Source: Tildeniella nuda ZEHNDER 1965/U140 (GTDB lineage Bacteria; Cyanobacteriota; Cyanobacteriia; Leptolyngbyales; Leptolyngbyaceae). From it: a DNA stretch of 64,000 nt. A model generated the notes under the pieces. That model saw only the letters and a list, made by a program, of their open reading frames with translations. It ran no database searches and had not been told where the DNA came from. The translations under genes were made by a program, and so were the position numbers. Location: contig JAHHIG010000002.1 of assembly GCA_019358895.1 (NCBI GenBank), positions 186,001-250,000 of the forward strand, in the 5' to 3' direction. Below, in pieces: positions 18,273 to 28,290 of this stretch; positions within the stretch are counted from its first letter, which is position 1, and every line of letters starts with the position of its first letter.

Positions 18273-18713
18273 TTAGCCTTTCTCCTTCGAGAGCATATCG
18301 ATCGCATCTCCCAGAGCTGTCGTTAAGCCTTTACGCGTTTGGGCATGGTTCGTTTGCTCCGCTTTGAGTGCCTGAGCAAGACGATCGCGCTCAGCGAATG
18401 CTGCAATGAGCGTTTCTTGCAGTTCGGCGATCGTTTGGAGCTTTTCGACTTCGGCTCGAATGATTGCCACATCGATAGGTGCGTTCCCTTCAGTCGGTAC
18501 AGACCCTTTAAGCTGCTGGATGTCTTGCTTCAGCTCAGCGATCGTCTGACGCGTCAAGGCTGCTTCACTCCGTCGTTGTTGTGCTTCTGTTTCGTAAAGC
18601 CGCTGCCAATTAGCAGCACTAGCATACGCCTGCTCCCGTTCCTGCTGGGCATCGGCTAACTGCTGCCGCAACGTTTTAATCTCAGTCAACCACTGGCTTA
18701 CGTCGTGGGTCAT
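18273..18713 (-). CDS. Hypothetical coiled-coil protein, 146 aa
   Basis: From ATG 18713 (AAGGAG 9 bases upstream). The protein is almost wholly helical with heptad patterns: residues about 5-70 (IKTLRQQLADAQQEREQAY) and 85-140 (EVEKLQTIAELQETLIAAF). A short Pro/Gly break separates the two coils. No domain recognised. Cyanobacteria have several such small coiled-coil proteins without assigned roles. Confidence 0.75.
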   Translation of the reverse strand: MTHDVSQWLTEIKTLRQQLADAQQEREQAYASAANWQRLYETEAQQRRSEAALTRQTIAELKQDIQQLKGSVPTEGNAPIDVAIIRAEVEKLQTIAELQETLIAAFAERDRLAQALKAEQTNHAQTRKGLTTALGDAIDMLSKEKG

Positions 18714-18783
18714 CAGCAACGACTCCTTATGCGATGGTAGTGAGTTTAACGGACTGGAGGGAGAATTTCTAGAGAGGTGGTGA

Positions 18784-18895
18784 GGAAGCAGGGGGAGCAG
18801 GGGGAGCAAGGGGAAGCAGGGGAAGCAGGGGGAGCAGGGGAAGCAAGGGGAAGCAGGGGAAGCAGGGGGAGCAGGGGAAGCAAGGGGAGCAGAAG
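18784..18895. repeat. Purine-rich 9-bp-like tandem repeat (AGCAGGGGA)
   Basis: About a dozen imperfect AGCAGGGG(A/G)-type units, all G/A on the plus strand apart from the C. A pyrimidine-rich heptamer tract (CCCTACT) follows at 18936-18982, overlapping the 3' end of the MBL gene. Confidence 0.85.
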
Positions 18896-18964
18896 ACGTT
18901 TTGAAGTTGAAGCTTTAAGTGCTGAGTTAAGTTCTCCCCCCTGCCACTCCCTACTCCCTACTCC

Positions 18965-19687
18965 CTACTCCCCACTCCCCAGATCGATCGCCTTCAGCTT
19001 CTCATACGCATTGTCAACGAGCGATCGACCGCGCAGAAAACCAATGTTGGCACCGGGACAGACGACTTGCAGGGTGTCTGGCTGGAACTCTGATACAAGC
19101 TTCTGCACGCTGTTGAGTTGTCTACGCCAATGGAAGGTTTTGGATGTTTTGAGGGGCAGCAGATTGCCTTGAGGACTGGGCAGCAGATGGCGACCAGAAA
19201 ATAATACGCCACCATAGTTGCTGTGATAGAGGCAGGCGGAACCGGGAGAGTGACCGGGTGTCCACAGGATGCGGCTTTGGGGCGTTAATGTAAATGCCTG
19301 TCCAAAGGGGGTGACAGGTAGCCCTGGCAACAGATAGGCTTCCTGCTCTTGCAGCAAAAGCTGACAGCCAAAGGCTTGTTGAAGCTGGCGGGCTTGACCA
19401 ATACCGCCGCGATGCGTAAGAAAGAGCGTGTGGACACCTCCCTGCGCGTGCAAAAAGTCTCGCGTGACATCATTCCACGCAGGACAGTCCACTAGAATAT
19501 TGACCGCTTCTACAATAAGATAGGCAGTTCCACCCAATGTTTCTCGATTGGGTGGGAAGGCAAAAATGGTTGATCGATCGCCCGGTTGGTGTAACAGCAA
19601 CCGGGGCTGTTTAGGGGCAGAAACGGTTTGGTTGGTAGACGGCTGAGGCAGGTTGGGTGCAGCGGTGTAGGGTGAATCTGAAGACAC
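18965..19687 (-). CDS. MBL-fold protein with degenerate metal site
   Basis: 240 residues from a GTG at 19687. The fold is recognisable: NILVDCPAWND, a strand ending in LFLTH, the WTPGHSPGSACLYH motif, and FSGRHLL. However, the metal-binding THxHxDH motif has become THRGGIG and the later FxGD has become FSGR, so most zinc/iron ligands are missing. It is probably not a hydrolase and may have a binding role. The C-terminus runs into a short repeat. Confidence 0.75.
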   Translation of the reverse strand: MSSDSPYTAAPNLPQPSTNQTVSAPKQPRLLLHQPGDRSTIFAFPPNRETLGGTAYLIVEAVNILVDCPAWNDVTRDFLHAQGGVHTLFLTHRGGIGQARQLQQAFGCQLLLQEQEAYLLPGLPVTPFGQAFTLTPQSRILWTPGHSPGSACLYHSNYGGVLFSGRHLLPSPQGNLLPLKTSKTFHWRRQLNSVQKLVSEFQPDTLQVVCPGANIGFLRGRSLVDNAYEKLKAIDLGSGE

Positions 19688-19965
19688 TGGTTAAGAGAGG
19701 ACTAAAGGAAACCGTTGTAGAAATCGCGATCGAACGAGTCATTTAAGCAAGAAACTGGGTATAAAACTTGTCACACTTGAAAGCAGCAGCATTTGTTTTT
19801 TGGCTACCGATCGTCGGCTATGTCTGACAGTTGACGCTTCTTTATACACATAACTCCTTTAGGATTGCTATAGGTATGATCGCATTCTTGTCTATTGGCT
19901 TTTAACCTCAGACCGTTAGCATTGTTTCAGGCAGTACGTTCTTCCAGCCCGACGAGACTAGGCGC
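19688..19965. other. Divergent promoter gap, 278 bp
   Basis: Upstream of both the MBL gene (minus) and the site-2 protease gene (plus). No clear operator or hairpin; no gene seen. Confidence 0.3.
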
Positions 19966-21471
19966 ATGAATCCGTTAATTTTGCTGTTCCTGCTGGGACT
20001 AATCACTTACTTTATCGTGCAACGGGCGGCTAGTGTCACGCGATCGCCCGTCTGGCTGCTATGGCTTGTGGCGATGGCTCCAGCGATTGTGTCGAGCGGT
20101 TGGGTATTGGCAAAGGGGAAACCGATGCCAACGGAGACCATCCTCATTTTGTCGGCTGTTTGCTTGCTGCTGTATTGGTTCTTAATTCAGCGGAATCGTA
20201 TCTCGCCGCCGCCTGTCAATTCAGCCGCAGCAGAGGGGCAAGAGCAGCCAGCCACGATGACAAAAGAGGCGGTCACGATTCCCAGCAGCCCTCGACCGAT
20301 CGATAAAGCAGAAGAAACGAGCCTGCAAAATTGTTTTCCCTGGGCAATCTACTACTTGCAAAACGTGGAGTATCGTCCGCAAGCCGTGATTTGTCGTGGG
20401 CAACTGCGGAGCAAACCAGAAGTCGCCTACCACACGATTCAAGAGAATGTGGCGGAAGTCTTCGGCGATCGCTTCTACGTCGTGTTTCAGGAAGGTGTAA
20501 ACCAAAAGCCGTTCTTTGTGCTGGTGCCAAACCCACGATCGCAGAATATTGCGGCTGATGCCTCATTGCCTGCTGGTAAAAAACGCAAGGAAACGCTCAC
20601 ACGTCCCTTTCTAGCGATCGGCTTGTTCGTCGCTACTTTTTTCACAACTACGCTGGCATGGCTAGATTTGGGCAAAAAAGCGGTACAGCTTTCGCCAGCA
20701 ACACTGGTGACGGGTTTGCCCTATGCGCTGACGTTAATGACGATTTTAGGCATTCATGAACTGGGGCATTACCTGACCGCTCGTCGCTACAAAATCCAGG
20801 CAACGTTGCCGTATTTCATCCCGGTGATCCCGATTCCGCTGTTTCCGTTCGGTACGTTTGGTGCCTTTATCCAGCTTCGATCGCCCATTCCCAATCGTCG
20901 TGCTTTATTCGATGTGGGTATTGCGGGACCGATCGCGGGTTTTGTAGTGGCACTGCCGCTGCTTTTGTGGGGCTTGGCGCATTCAGAAGTGGTACGTCTG
21001 CCAGAGAAACTGGAAGCATTCAACTTTCAGGCACTTGACCCCAGTTTCTCAATGCTGTTAGCGCTATTGAGCAAATTAGCCCTGGGTAATGCGCTGACCG
21101 CTGGTCAAGGCATCAATCTTCATCCGGTTGCATTAGCGAGTTGCCTGGGCATTGTGGTGACCGCCTTTAATCTGATGCCTGTGGGTCAACTGGATGGCGG
21201 TCATATTGTTCATGCCATGTTTGGGCAACGGGCAGGCACCGCGATCGGACAGATTTCTCGCTTGCTGCTGCTGGCACTCTCGCTTGTGCAACCACATTTG
21301 CTAGTCTGGGCAATTCTCCTGTTTCTGATGCCTGCTACCGACGAACCCGCGCTGAATGATGTGACAGAGTTAGACAATCGTCGTGACCTGTGGGGCATTC
21401 TGGCGCTAGGGTTGCTGATCATCATCATCCTGCCCATGCCAACCGCGTTAGAAAAATTGCTCAATCTCTAG
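19966..21471 (+). CDS. Site-2 protease family (M50) membrane metalloprotease
   Basis: 501 residues. The zinc motif HELGH is at residues 264-268 inside a membrane helix and the third ligand in QLDGGH (Asp410). FGAFIQLRSPIPNRRALFDVGIAGPIAG is the conserved family block. It has an N-terminal pair of helices and a soluble segment (about residues 110-195). This is the plant EGY/cyanobacterial branch of S2P, intramembrane proteases that clip membrane-bound regulators or act in thylakoid maintenance. No PDZ domain. Intact. Confidence 0.92.
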   Translation: MNPLILLFLLGLITYFIVQRAASVTRSPVWLLWLVAMAPAIVSSGWVLAKGKPMPTETILILSAVCLLLYWFLIQRNRISPPPVNSAAAEGQEQPATMTKEAVTIPSSPRPIDKAEETSLQNCFPWAIYYLQNVEYRPQAVICRGQLRSKPEVAYHTIQENVAEVFGDRFYVVFQEGVNQKPFFVLVPNPRSQNIAADASLPAGKKRKETLTRPFLAIGLFVATFFTTTLAWLDLGKKAVQLSPATLVTGLPYALTLMTILGIHELGHYLTARRYKIQATLPYFIPVIPIPLFPFGTFGAFIQLRSPIPNRRALFDVGIAGPIAGFVVALPLLLWGLAHSEVVRLPEKLEAFNFQALDPSFSMLLALLSKLALGNALTAGQGINLHPVALASCLGIVVTAFNLMPVGQLDGGHIVHAMFGQRAGTAIGQISRLLLLALSLVQPHLLVWAILLFLMPATDEPALNDVTELDNRRDLWGILALGLLIIIILPMPTALEKLLNL

Positions 21472-21772
21472 GGGCTGTCATCAATGACAACTACACATGA
21501 CTTGCAGCAAGGGTTCTAGCCCCTAGCCTGGTGTGTTGGGGCGGGCGCGATCAGGCTGATACCGCAAGGTTTTGGAGCTAATTGATGACGCGCCCTAGTA
21601 ACGTTAGAAGCCTTAAATGCCTGGTTGCATCACCGCTAACGCAGCGCGGCTCAGATGCGGCATAATAGGAAGGTTTTTAATGCTTACGCCACGATCGCGG
21701 TAGCGAATTCATCGCCAGTGTCAATCGTTAGACTAAACCTATATTCCTCACGTCAGCAGACTTCTACCCGCC
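21472..21772. other. Intergenic gap, 301 bp, upstream of aspS
   Basis: No gene or clear regulatory structure seen. It should contain the aspS promoter. Confidence 0.3.
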
Positions 21773-23572
21773 ATGCGAACCCATTACTGTGGTCAACTCC
21801 GAGCCGAACACATTGGAGAGACAGTTACATTATGTGGATGGGTCGATCGCCGTCGTGATCATGGCGGCGTGATTTTCATCGATCTGCGCGATCGCAGTGG
21901 CATCATCCAAATCGTTAGCGATCCAGAGCGCACTCCTGGCTCCTATCAACAGGCAGGCGATTTGCGAAACGAATATGTGGTGCAGGTCTCCGGTCGTGTA
22001 ACGAAGCGTCCCGATGACTCGCTGAATCCACGTTTGGGCACAGGTGAGGTCGAAATCTACGCCGATCGCATCGACATTCTCAATGCCGTTCGCAAGCAAC
22101 TCCCCTTTCAGGTATCGACCGCTGAAACCGAAACGGTGCGCGAAGAATTGCGCCTCAAATACCGCTATCTCGACCTGCGACGCGAACGCATGAGCCAAAA
22201 CTTACAGCTCAGACATGCGCTGAACAAAACCATTCGTCGCTATCTCGAAGATACGGAAAGCTTCATCGAAGTTGAAACGCCGATTCTGACACGATCGACC
22301 CCCGAAGGCGCACGTGATTACCTCGTCCCGTCACGAGTGAATGCAGGCGAATGGTACGCGCTGCCCCAATCACCGCAGTTGTTCAAGCAATTGCTCATGG
22401 TGGCGGGATGCGATCGCTATTATCAAATTGCCCGTTGCTTTCGGGATGAAGATCTGAGAGCCGAGCGTCAGCCCGAATTTACGCAGCTAGACATGGAAAT
22501 GAGCTTCATGTCGCAAGAAGAGATTCTCAACCTGAACGAAGGTTTAGTTTGTCATCTGTTCAAAACGCTGAAGGGCATCGAGATTCCCCGACCATTCCCG
22601 CGACTCACCTATGCCGAGGCGATGGATCGCTACGGTTGTGACAAACCCGATACTCGCTACGAATTGGAACTGGTTAACGTCTCAGACATTGTGCAAGACT
22701 CCGGCTTTAAAGTCTTTGCGGACACGGTAGCCAAAGGTGGCACCGTCAAAATCCTTTCCATTCCCGGTGGCAACGATCTGATCTCCAATGTACGCATTAA
22801 GCCCGGTGGCGATTTGTTCAAAGAAGCCGCTGAAGCAGGTGCGCGAGGCTTGGCATATATTCGCGTGCGCGACGATGGCGAAATCGACACGATCGGTGCC
22901 ATCAAAGACAACCTCACCGATGCCCAAAAGCAAGAGCTACTCAGCCGCACGGGTGCCAAAGCCGGACATCTGCTGCTGTTTGGCGCGGGAGACACCGCAA
23001 CGGTGAATAAAACGCTCGATCGCCTGCGTCAAGTCCTTGCACGTGAACTGAATCTGATCGATCCCGATCAAATTAACCTGCTGTGGGTCACAGACTTTCC
23101 CATGTTTGAGTGGAACGCTGACGAAAAGCGACTCGAAGCGCTCCATCATCCGTTCACTGCGCCCCATCTCGACGATTTGCACGACCTCAAAACCGCTCGC
23201 GCTCAGGCATACGATCTCGTCTACAACGGCTTTGAAGTCGGTGGCGGCAGCGTGCGGATTCATCAACCTGACATTCAGGCACAGGTGTTTGAACTCATCG
23301 GCTTGTCTGAAGAAGACGCGAAAAACAAATTCGGCTTCTTGCTCGAAGCATTCGAGTACGGCGCACCCCCTCACGGCGGCATCGCGTATGGACTCGATCG
23401 CTGGACAATGCTGCTCACAGGCGAAGAATCTATCCGCGACGCGATCGCCTTCCCTAAGACGCAGCAGGCTCGTTGTTTGCTCACGGGCGCACCGTCTGGT
23501 GTGGATGGCAAACAACTAAAGGAACTCCACGTTGCTTCCACACACACACCGAAGCCAGCGCCACAAAATTAA
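21773..23572 (+). CDS. aspS: Aspartate--tRNA ligase
   Basis: 599 residues, the length of bacterial-type AspRS. N-terminal OB-fold anticodon-binding domain ([20 protein letters not shown], residues about 15-36), class II catalytic core with motif 2 ([21 protein letters not shown]), the bacterial GAD insertion (about residues 290-420), and motif 3 at the end ([13 protein letters not shown]). It charges tRNA-Asp, possibly also tRNA-Asn in organisms using the amidotransferase route. Stands alone. Long open frames on the opposite strand are shadows. Confidence 0.97.
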   Translation: MRTHYCGQLRAEHIGETVTLCGWVDRRRDHGGVIFIDLRDRSGIIQIVSDPERTPGSYQQAGDLRNEYVVQVSGRVTKRPDDSLNPRLGTGEVEIYADRIDILNAVRKQLPFQVSTAETETVREELRLKYRYLDLRRERMSQNLQLRHALNKTIRRYLEDTESFIEVETPILTRSTPEGARDYLVPSRVNAGEWYALPQSPQLFKQLLMVAGCDRYYQIARCFRDEDLRAERQPEFTQLDMEMSFMSQEEILNLNEGLVCHLFKTLKGIEIPRPFPRLTYAEAMDRYGCDKPDTRYELELVNVSDIVQDSGFKVFADTVAKGGTVKILSIPGGNDLISNVRIKPGGDLFKEAAEAGARGLAYIRVRDDGEIDTIGAIKDNLTDAQKQELLSRTGAKAGHLLLFGAGDTATVNKTLDRLRQVLARELNLIDPDQINLLWVTDFPMFEWNADEKRLEALHHPFTAPHLDDLHDLKTARAQAYDLVYNGFEVGGGSVRIHQPDIQAQVFELIGLSEEDAKNKFGFLLEAFEYGAPPHGGIAYGLDRWTMLLTGEESIRDAIAFPKTQQARCLLTGAPSGVDGKQLKELHVASTHTPKPAPQN

Positions 23573-24154
23573 TCCTCTACTGTTACAAGTTTGTTTTACT
23601 TTTGCGACGACAGCACTGAGAAATTGCTTAAAGTCAGGTCATTTCAACATCACTGTCGAAATGCGGGTAAGCCGCTGTCACTGATGCAGTCATTTGATAC
23701 CAATTTAAAAAATAAGGGTTGCAGATGGGGGTGTGGGGGCTTCGCCCCCAGCCAGGGGTTAGAACCCCTGCACCCCGTTTCCATCTGCCATGTTCGCTCT
23801 TTAAATGGTATGAGAAGCGTCAGCAAGCTCGTTTTCAGATTTTGAAGATGCAGTTGCCGCTGCTGAAAGCGTGATCACCATGACCTTCACAGCGATCATA
23901 TGAACTTTCTGCAAACTTCCGTAGAAACACTAGCGCCAATGAGTGGCTGACAACCACAATGTACTCGATGAGTCAAGCGTGAGTCGGTCATGTTAAAACT
24001 AACTGCGAAATCGGGACTAAAACGTTAAGGCACCTCAGCAGACAGTCACAATTACCTGTGGGATGGCGGAGAAAGTCTTGCCCTTAGATGGGGACTGTCA
24101 CTCCTTCTAACCCGAAGTAAGCTTTAGTTTAATTACACTTAGCGACTTGGTTGT
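23573..24154. other. Intergenic gap, 582 bp
   Basis: No real gene; a short forward frame at 23591-23845 runs through a palindromic element and has no protein-like character. The gap holds that repeat element and the promoter of the downstream glycosyltransferase. Confidence 0.5.
23697..23821. repeat. MITE-like palindromic element, 125 bp
   Basis: Imperfect inverted ends ATACCAATTTAAA / TTTAAATGGTAT, an inner inverted pair GCAGATGG / CCATCTGC, and two hairpins: GGGGGCTTCGCCCCC (23735-23749) and AGGGGTTAGAACCCCT (23754-23769). The core is a reverse-oriented relative of the element near 40773. Confidence 0.75.
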
Positions 24155-25417
24155 ATGGTCACGATAAGAAACGGTTCACTCCTTCCTGTTCCCTCTAAGC
24201 CCCTTCAGATCTCCCGACTTCCGTTGGATGTTCAACCTGTAGATGGCAGTGATAGCGGTGTTCCTTCATCTACGTCTATTCATCTTTCGTTGATAGTTCC
24301 TACTTACAACGAGAGTGGAAACATCGAAAAGATCGTTCGCATTCTATCTAACCTTTTGGATCAGGCACTACCTCATCACTATGAACTTATTGTTGTCGAT
24401 GACGATAGCCCCGATCGAACCTGGGAACTCGCTCAAGCACTCATGCAGGAATACCCGCACCTGCACGTTATGCGCCGTCAAACAGAACGGGGACTTTCAA
24501 CAGCAGTGATTCGAGGTTGGCAGGCTGCTAGAGGAGAGTTTTTAGGAGTCATTGATGGGGATCTTCAGCATCCTCCAGAAGTATTATTGAAACTGCTATC
24601 AGAACTTGATCAAGGAGCAGATTTAGCTGTCGCTAGCCGTCACGTTGAAGAAGGTGGAGTCAGTGATTGGAGTATTATTAGGCGCTTTCTCTCCCGTGGT
24701 GCACAGATGCTGGGCTTGGTGATTCTACCAAGAGCCATCAGTCGAGTTTCAGATCCCATGAGCGGCTACTTCATGCTACGGCGACGCGCGATCGCTGGAA
24801 AACTTTTGAATCCTCTAGGTTACAAAATTCTCATTGAAGTGCTGGGTCGTGGAGCGATCGAGCAAATTGCTGAAGTTGGTTACGTCTTTCAGGAGCGTGA
24901 AGAGGGCGAAAGTAAAGTCACCTGGAAGCAATACAAGGAATATATTCACCATCTGTTGCGACTGCGCTTTTCCACAGGGCGGCTTGGTCGAGTAAGGCAA
25001 AAGATTGACTTTCCAATCGGTCGCTTTAGCCGCTTCATCTTAGTTGGCTTCAGTGGACTCATTGTTGATATGGGTTCCTTATATCTACTCTACGATATCT
25101 TAGGCTTAGGGTTGACTCGCAGTGCTATTCTTGCGGCGGAACTTGCAATTATCAACAACTTCTTCTGGAACGATCGTTGGACATTTGGAGATCTTTCAAA
25201 GAAACAACCGCAATGGCGTAAGGTGATCAAACGCTTGGCGAAGTTCAACATTGTTTGTTTGATGGGGCTGATTCTAAAGATTTTGCTCTTAAATGCTCTT
25301 TTTAATGGATTGCATCTGAATGCCTACATAGCAAATTTCCTTGCCATTGCCGCTGTGACAATCTGGAACTTTTGGATTAATCTCAAACTGAGCTGGCGTG
25401 TAACCGAAACCAAGTAA
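24155..25417 (+). CDS. Polyprenol-phosphate glycosyltransferase (GT2) fused to GtrA domain
   Basis: 420 residues. Residues about 45-265 form a dolichol-phosphate mannosyltransferase-like GT2 domain (SLIVPTYNESGNIEKIV, ELIVVDDDSPDRTW, GVIDGDLQHPPE). Residues about 285-415 form a GtrA-like membrane domain with four helices (FSRFILVGFSGLIVDMG, IINNFFWNDRWTF). Together they would make a polyprenyl-phosphate sugar and help flip it across the membrane. The next gene, a GT39-type transferase, would use such a donor on the outer face. The fusion is known in bacteria and archaea. Confidence 0.9.
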   Translation: MVTIRNGSLLPVPSKPLQISRLPLDVQPVDGSDSGVPSSTSIHLSLIVPTYNESGNIEKIVRILSNLLDQALPHHYELIVVDDDSPDRTWELAQALMQEYPHLHVMRRQTERGLSTAVIRGWQAARGEFLGVIDGDLQHPPEVLLKLLSELDQGADLAVASRHVEEGGVSDWSIIRRFLSRGAQMLGLVILPRAISRVSDPMSGYFMLRRRAIAGKLLNPLGYKILIEVLGRGAIEQIAEVGYVFQEREEGESKVTWKQYKEYIHHLLRLRFSTGRLGRVRQKIDFPIGRFSRFILVGFSGLIVDMGSLYLLYDILGLGLTRSAILAAELAIINNFFWNDRWTFGDLSKKQPQWRKVIKRLAKFNIVCLMGLILKILLLNALFNGLHLNAYIANFLAIAAVTIWNFWINLKLSWRVTETK

Positions 25418-25536
25418 AAGTTAAATAGAGACTAGTTCTCTGACAGTGGTTTGCTTAGCTACTTATAACGATTAGCGGTTGTTGTTCTAACAGCACTCCA
25501 GGATTTTTGAAAATTTAGTTAATCACAAAATAGTTT

Positions 25537-27285
25537 ATGAAACAAGCCACACTTTCTTGGAAGAGAAGTAGTCAGTTCGCTAAAACTGATAGTGCTAATG
25601 TCTTGCTTATTATTTTGGTGTGGATTGTTATGTCAATCCTTGTTAACCCTTTAGGTGACTTTCCTATTAACGACGATTGGGTCTATGGGCGAGCCGTAAA
25701 ATCGATTATTGAAGAAGGTAATTTTACCCTTTCGGGCGGAAACACATCTGCAAACTTAGTGGCGCAAGCTTTCTGGGGAGCATTGTTTTGCTTACCTTTT
25801 GGCTTCTCGTTTTCTGCCTTGCGGATCTCCACTTTAGTCTTGGGCTTAATAGGAGTAATAGCGACTTATGGACTTTTAAGAGAAGTAAGGGCAAGTCGCC
25901 TAATTTCGCTTTTTGGCGCTCTTTTAGTCGCGCTAAACCCAATCTATTTTGGACTCTCTAATACTTTCATGACTGATGTTCCTTTTTTCGCAGTAGCTGC
26001 TATGTCCCTCTATTTTTTCATCAGAGGGCTGAGAAGCGATCGAAAAGTTGACATTACTCTTGGTACTTTACTAGCCTGCTTAAGTCTTTTAATTCGTCAA
26101 AATGGAATAATAATCCCTATAGCTTTTGGATGTGCATATCTATTTAAGAAAAAGTTGAGCAGAACAAATGTTATCGTAGCGTCCATTCCAACGCTATCTA
26201 GCATTTTGCTACAGTTCATTTATCAAAATTGGCTGGAGTTGACCGATCGAACATCGCCTAACTTTAACTTACAGTCTAGAGGCTTTGTTAATATTATCTC
26301 ATCTGCAAATATAGGAACTATAGTTTATTTGCTCGATAGCACCTTGATTGCCCTGGTTTATGTAGGGTTGTTTATATCGCCTTTAATTATTCCTATATTT
26401 TTGACAAAATTTAGAGCATCATCCTCGACAGAAAAGAGATTAATCTTTCTTTCTATTCCAAGTATTTTAATTGTGATGCTTGCTAGACTTGCGAAAAATC
26501 GCCCAATGATCATGCCGTTCAAGGGAAATACCTTAATGGATTTTGGTCTTGGACCATTAACGCTTCACGATGGCGACGCTGTAATTAGTAGCCGTGCATT
26601 CACTCCAGCGATTTTGACTTATGTTTGGGGAGCCTTGACAGTTGTAGCCGTTATTAGTGCAGCGTTTCTGATTTACTATTTACTGACCGCTACAAGACAT
26701 ATCTTCAAGCAACCTAAAAAAGACGAATCAGTTAGTCCACAGTGGTTGAAAGTTTTAGTTGTCTTAACAATACTGTTCTATTATTTGCCTTTTGGAATTA
26801 GTACTTACTTCGATCGCTATCTTTTGATGCTAATACCGCTGCTGTTAATGCTTGTTGTCGGCTCTAAACCAATGATTGACCAACCACACTTCATTCACAA
26901 AAAAATATTTCCTGTAGCTTTACTAATAATACTAATTTGCGGAGGCTTTACTGTCGGAGCGACCCATGATTACTTGTCATTAAATCGAGTGCGCTGGCAG
27001 GCATTAAATGCGTTAATGCGTGATTCCAAAGTATCACCAAACTACATAGACGGTGGCTACGAGTTTAACGGCTGGTATCTGTATGATCCGAAGAATACTT
27101 ACGCAATCAACTTTATGAAAGACCCTAAAAGACCTGATAAAAGCTGGTGGTACGTTGACAGAGATGATTATATGATTGCTTTTGGTAACTTAGCTGGCTA
27201 CGAGGAATTGAAGCGTTATCAAACTGGAAGATGGCTTCCTTTTGGACCGGAAACTATTTCTGTTTTACGCAAAGAATCAGCATAA
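25537..27285 (+). CDS. Glycosyltransferase family 39-like membrane protein
   Basis: 582 residues with about ten to twelve membrane helices and the GT39/ArnT-type N-terminus: FPINDDWVYGRAVKSI, with the acidic pair in the first periplasmic loop, and a second loop LSNTFMTDVPFFAVAA. A soluble C-terminal tail (about residues 490-582) is periplasmic. Such enzymes move a sugar from a polyprenyl phosphate to a protein or glycan. Codon use is clearly AT-rich compared with neighbours and HIP1 is absent, pointing to transfer. Acceptor unknown. Confidence 0.85.
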   Translation: MKQATLSWKRSSQFAKTDSANVLLIILVWIVMSILVNPLGDFPINDDWVYGRAVKSIIEEGNFTLSGGNTSANLVAQAFWGALFCLPFGFSFSALRISTLVLGLIGVIATYGLLREVRASRLISLFGALLVALNPIYFGLSNTFMTDVPFFAVAAMSLYFFIRGLRSDRKVDITLGTLLACLSLLIRQNGIIIPIAFGCAYLFKKKLSRTNVIVASIPTLSSILLQFIYQNWLELTDRTSPNFNLQSRGFVNIISSANIGTIVYLLDSTLIALVYVGLFISPLIIPIFLTKFRASSSTEKRLIFLSIPSILIVMLARLAKNRPMIMPFKGNTLMDFGLGPLTLHDGDAVISSRAFTPAILTYVWGALTVVAVISAAFLIYYLLTATRHIFKQPKKDESVSPQWLKVLVVLTILFYYLPFGISTYFDRYLLMLIPLLLMLVVGSKPMIDQPHFIHKKIFPVALLIILICGGFTVGATHDYLSLNRVRWQALNALMRDSKVSPNYIDGGYEFNGWYLYDPKNTYAINFMKDPKRPDKSWWYVDRDDYMIAFGNLAGYEELKRYQTGRWLPFGPETISVLRKESA

Positions 27286-27669
27286 TACCCTCTGAACATA
27301 GTGAAAGCACTTGTTGTTTTTAGAAAAGAGAAGCGAGCAATAAAACGATCTTAGCCACCAGACATCAGCAATAAACAGTGGAAGCGATTATCCAACTTTC
27401 TATCTGCGATTCATAGGGATCGTTTGCGGCAACACCGTTAAGCTACATGTAAGCGATATTGTCACTGCGATGTGTCACTGATAAAGCAAGGGTAGGGAGC
27501 CTAAGAACGAGCGATGAGAGCGACGATCGCGCCTAGTTGCAGTCATAGATCGATAAAGGCAAAGACAAAAAGACAGCGATCGATGCAGTAAAATATTCGA
27601 TCGCTGCCTCTTTTGTACATCAATCAGGAATTGTGTTTGAAACGTCAATCGCGCGATCGCCTTTACCGC
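27286..27669. other. Intergenic gap, 384 bp
   Basis: No gene. Contains a bidirectional terminator hairpin between the convergent GT39 gene and the Met-rich protein gene. Confidence 0.5.
27574..27606. terminator. Bidirectional hairpin terminator
   Basis: Perfect 10-bp inverted repeat CAGCGATCGA (27574-27583) / TCGATCGCTG (27597-27606), followed by CCTCTTTTG on plus and TCTTTTTG on minus. It lies between convergent genes. The stem is built around a CGATCG core. Confidence 0.65.
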
Positions 27670-28119
27670 TTAGGAGCGTCCACCCCGACCGCGATACAAT
27701 TCCATCATGGTTTTCATTTCAGCCATCATGGTTTTCATCTCAGCCATCATTGCCACTTGCTGTTGATACACCTCTTGTGTGGTCGCTGCATTCTTTCTCG
27801 GCAGGAGAGTCTCTAGCTTCGTCGGGTTTGTCAACGTCTCCATCCGCGCGATCAAAACCTGTTGCTGCTTGTACAAATCAGCGATCGTTGGAGTCTGTCC
27901 ATCTGGCGCAGACGTGAGCACTTTCATCTCAGCCATCATCCGTTTCATTTGCGCCATCATTGTCTTCATTTCGTCAGCAAAGACTCGCTGCTCCCGATAC
28001 ATTCGCTCAAGGTTCGAGTTGGATTGGGCAACCGTAACAGTCGGCGTTCCAGCGATGACGGGTATTGTAGTCGTTAGAATAATGAAGCCAGACAAAACAC
28101 CGTAAGCAAGTTTTCTCAT
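27670..28119 (-). CDS. Secreted methionine-rich helical protein, 149 aa
   Basis: A clean signal peptide (residues 1 to about 23, GVLSGFIILTTTIPVIAG) precedes a helical mature part. About 18 methionines, many in MMAEMK/MMAQMK repeats, occur in two blocks (residues about 50-70 and 120-140), and the protein ends in a basic RGRGG tail. Met-rich periplasmic helices often bind Cu(I) or Ag(I), or they may act as oxidant scavengers; this is inference, as I recognise no named family. No copper genes lie nearby. Single gene with its own terminator. Confidence 0.75.
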   Translation of the reverse strand: MRKLAYGVLSGFIILTTTIPVIAGTPTVTVAQSNSNLERMYREQRVFADEMKTMMAQMKRMMAEMKVLTSAPDGQTPTIADLYKQQQVLIARMETLTNPTKLETLLPRKNAATTQEVYQQQVAMMAEMKTMMAEMKTMMELYRGRGGRS

Positions 28120-28290
28120 CGGAATCTCCTTAAGCTATTCAATGAATAGGTTTTCTTCGTTGGTTTAGTTTGCTAATCACCTCTACTAAAATCAATGCTA
28201 CGGCGCTCTTAAACAGCCTGCATGAGAAGAGGATTAGAAATAAACTAGCCCTGTATGAAAACGCGTACCGAATTGAACGCCTAATGCTCA

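Noticed and set aside
21830-23519. Several long frames overlapping aspS on both strands
   Set aside because: They overlap the intact synthetase gene; their composition follows from its codon use.
23591-23845. 84-codon forward frame after aspS
   Set aside because: Crosses the palindromic element at 23697-23821 and has no protein character.
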